Assembly (NCBI RefSeq): GCF_032062135.1
Contig: NC_092859.1
Coordinates: 30,546,025-30,610,024 of the forward strand
Direction of reading: 5' to 3'
From: Pyxicephalus adspersus
Lineage: Eukaryota; Chordata; Amphibia; Anura; Pyxicephalidae
DNA length: 64,000 nt
The notes beneath the pieces were generated by a model, which was not told the origin of the DNA, ran no database searches, and saw only the letters and a list, made by a program, of their open reading frames with translations. Positions 61,937-64,000 of the stretch are shown here, piece by piece (the first letter of the stretch is position 1; each line of letters starts with the position of its first letter). The translations under genes were made by a program, and so were the position numbers.

Positions 61937-64000
61937 GTGAACATTTGACACTGTTTGGTGTTTTTCTTTGCTTTTGAGTAAAGTTGTGTTGGATTTTTTT
62001 ACTTTTATACCTAAAATCATATAATGATATTCTCTTTGTTAAACAGAAAAAAACTCAACTCCCTGTTGCCCCTCTCTGAATTATTGTGACTTTTGTTAAA
62101 GGAGCTCAGCTTTCCGTGACTTCAAGATATGAGTTTGTACATGCATGTAGCTTAGTTTACAATTTTGGCATTTGACAGGATGAAAAACTCCCACATATGT
62201 GCAGAAGTAAAGTCATGCCAGTGCAGCCAACCTAGAAGGTCAGAGATTCTGCCCCCAGAAGAAGACTAGGTAATATGCTAGCACCATGGTGGAAGCTTGT
62301 GAATGTTGTATCACTGAGGGGAGAAGTAATTAAGTTTCACTTTAGAGTTATTCTTTTTTTTAATCTGCACATATACTTTACTGGTGTGTCACATAAATGG
62401 CAACGGTATAATTTTTTAAAAAGCATTTTGATTATAAAGCCATATTTTACCTCTTGTCAAGTTGTCAGAGATGTCATCTGTCATCAGTCTTTTTCTGACT
62501 CAAGAAATATATTTTGAGTATAATCTTCAACATATTGCCCCCTACCAAAGGAGATCTTTGAAATATTGTACAATCACATGGATACATTGTATAAGTATGA
62601 CCAGCTGCAGCAAGATTTGTACAACCTGCTGTAAATCTGACAGCCAAACCCCCAGTTTATGCAGTGGCTCTATCTGTATGATCCATGCAGGAGATATTTT
62701 GAGTGTATTAAAATAATATAATATAACTATAAATCAATACATTGTAGCTAGAAGCAGCTGTTAGGAGCAGCTAGTTACATTGTGAAATAAATAGTTTTGG
62801 GGCCCCAGGAGGTTTTATTCCTAATGTAAAACAATGCACGGCCAGGCTGCACTCTGTCTTTGGCAATATCATCATCATCCAGTCTTTAAGTGCCAGAGTC
62901 TTCTTACATCTTCATTGACCAGATTGGGATGACATAACTTCTGCACATGACAGTGGGAATTGCATCCTCCCAACCCAGAAACATGCTGAGACTGTACACT
63001 GCACTGTGCATGCATAGTTCAGAATAACCATTTGGAAAATGATAGGAGAGCTAAAACACATTTGACAGAGAAGCCTTCACAAGCTGGCCTGTCACCTCTT
63101 TTGCATTAAATGGAGTTGGTACTTCCACTTAAACACGTTTGTAAAGTCAGAAGTGTTTTATTAGTTCTTTGATAACATAAGTTTTTTTTTTGTACATTGT
63201 CACTGAGACAAAGTGTGGGGAAAGTCAAGCACCAGAGGAATATGTGAGGGACACCTGTTTGTAGGACAACTTTCAGATAAAAAATGTTGTTCTGTTTTTA
63301 CAGATTTCCCCTCATTTCCTGTTAAGTCTTTAGGACAAAAATTGGAAAAAAACACCATAGGGAGGCACAGACAGCCAAAAAACTAAAATTAATAACCTTA
63401 TAAGAGTTTTAACCCTTCAGTGTTAGATGCAAAACAACAACAAAAAAGTTTTGACTTACAACACATTGCACCAGAATCATAACATGAAGTGTTAGAAATT
63501 GAAGAAAGCATGTTTCAATTTACCTTCTGACTTACCAGAAAAGTTATTTTAAAAGTGATTGTCTATCTGTGAATCATACTGATAAAGTTCTTGTAGTATT
63601 TTATAACTGCTTTGATTGATTTTACTACACACCCAGCCTTGCTTGTGTTTTTGCACAGAGCAGTAACCCTTCCGTTGCCCAACCTTCACAGGACAATAAA
63701 TGACAGCAGGGTGTAGACGGCACAGCACCGACCTATGACGTCTCACAGCCGTGGCCCGCTCTGGCCCCTTTGGGGCACTGTGCCAGTTGCCAGCAGTAAA
63801 TGTCTGAGTCAGGACATGTGGACTTTTTCCTTGGGCAGCCATGTGTTTCCTAACACTTATATTTTCCTCCTTTTTATTTATATGGGTGGATTCCTATTTT
63901 CTTTCTTATCTTTCTAGGCTGAGGGTGACAATTTTAGTTATTTTAGTTTATTTTTGGTCACAGAAAGGAAAATTACAGGCTGTAGTTTGCCATTAAACTG
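61937..64000 (+). other. Start of intron 4, no exon seen
   Basis: Follows the E4 donor. No following exon with a phase-1 entry is evident up to the window edge. About 63290-63460 resembles a dispersed frog repeat; the remainder is unassigned AT-rich DNA. Confidence 0.4.

Overview
The window is vertebrate nuclear DNA, and the repeat content points to an amphibian, probably a ranoid frog. It is AT-rich and intron-dominated, with no operons, rRNA, CRISPR or prokaryotic signals. The recognisable repeats are a decayed Tc1-type transposase, a 5'-truncated L1 with a typical 3' end, tRNA-derived SINEs with A and B boxes, TTAA-flanked Kolobok/piggyBac-like MITEs, hAT-like MITEs, a long-arm foldback element and many (TA)n microsatellites. 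The frog assignment rests on recognition of these families, not on a search.

The main result is a chain of candidate coding exons on the + strand that fit one gene whose introns fill most of the window. E1 (5477-5608, ATG at 5485 in a GCCATGG context) ends in phase 1. E2 (17839-17980) enters in phase 1 and leaves in phase 2. E3 (36318-36481) enters in phase 2 and leaves in phase 1. E4 (61775-61936) enters and leaves in phase 1. All have AG/GT borders and the phases interlock; together they give about 197 codons of an N-terminal region that continues past the window. I do not recognise the protein. E2 carries one in-frame TGA (17925-17927). E2 plus E3 is 306 nt, so skipping both keeps the frame. 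A further candidate first exon, ending at 43605, has its own ATG and a short ORF that also ends in phase 1 and could splice straight to E4, bypassing E1-E3. A possible non-coding first exon ends at 24064.

Layout: 1-5476 upstream sequence or an upstream intron, with a MITE end, a G/CpG-rich retroelement-like block and the Tc1 pseudogene. 5609-17838 intron 1, with an inverted hAT-like MITE pair and a minus-strand SINE. 17981-36317 intron 2, with long (TA)n tracts, the foldback element and other MITEs. 36482-61774 intron 3, with the L1 fragment, MITEs, the best SINE copy and the alternative first exon. 61937-64000 the start of intron 4. Most open frames in the window look like chance or repeat-derived ORFs and are not annotated as genes.
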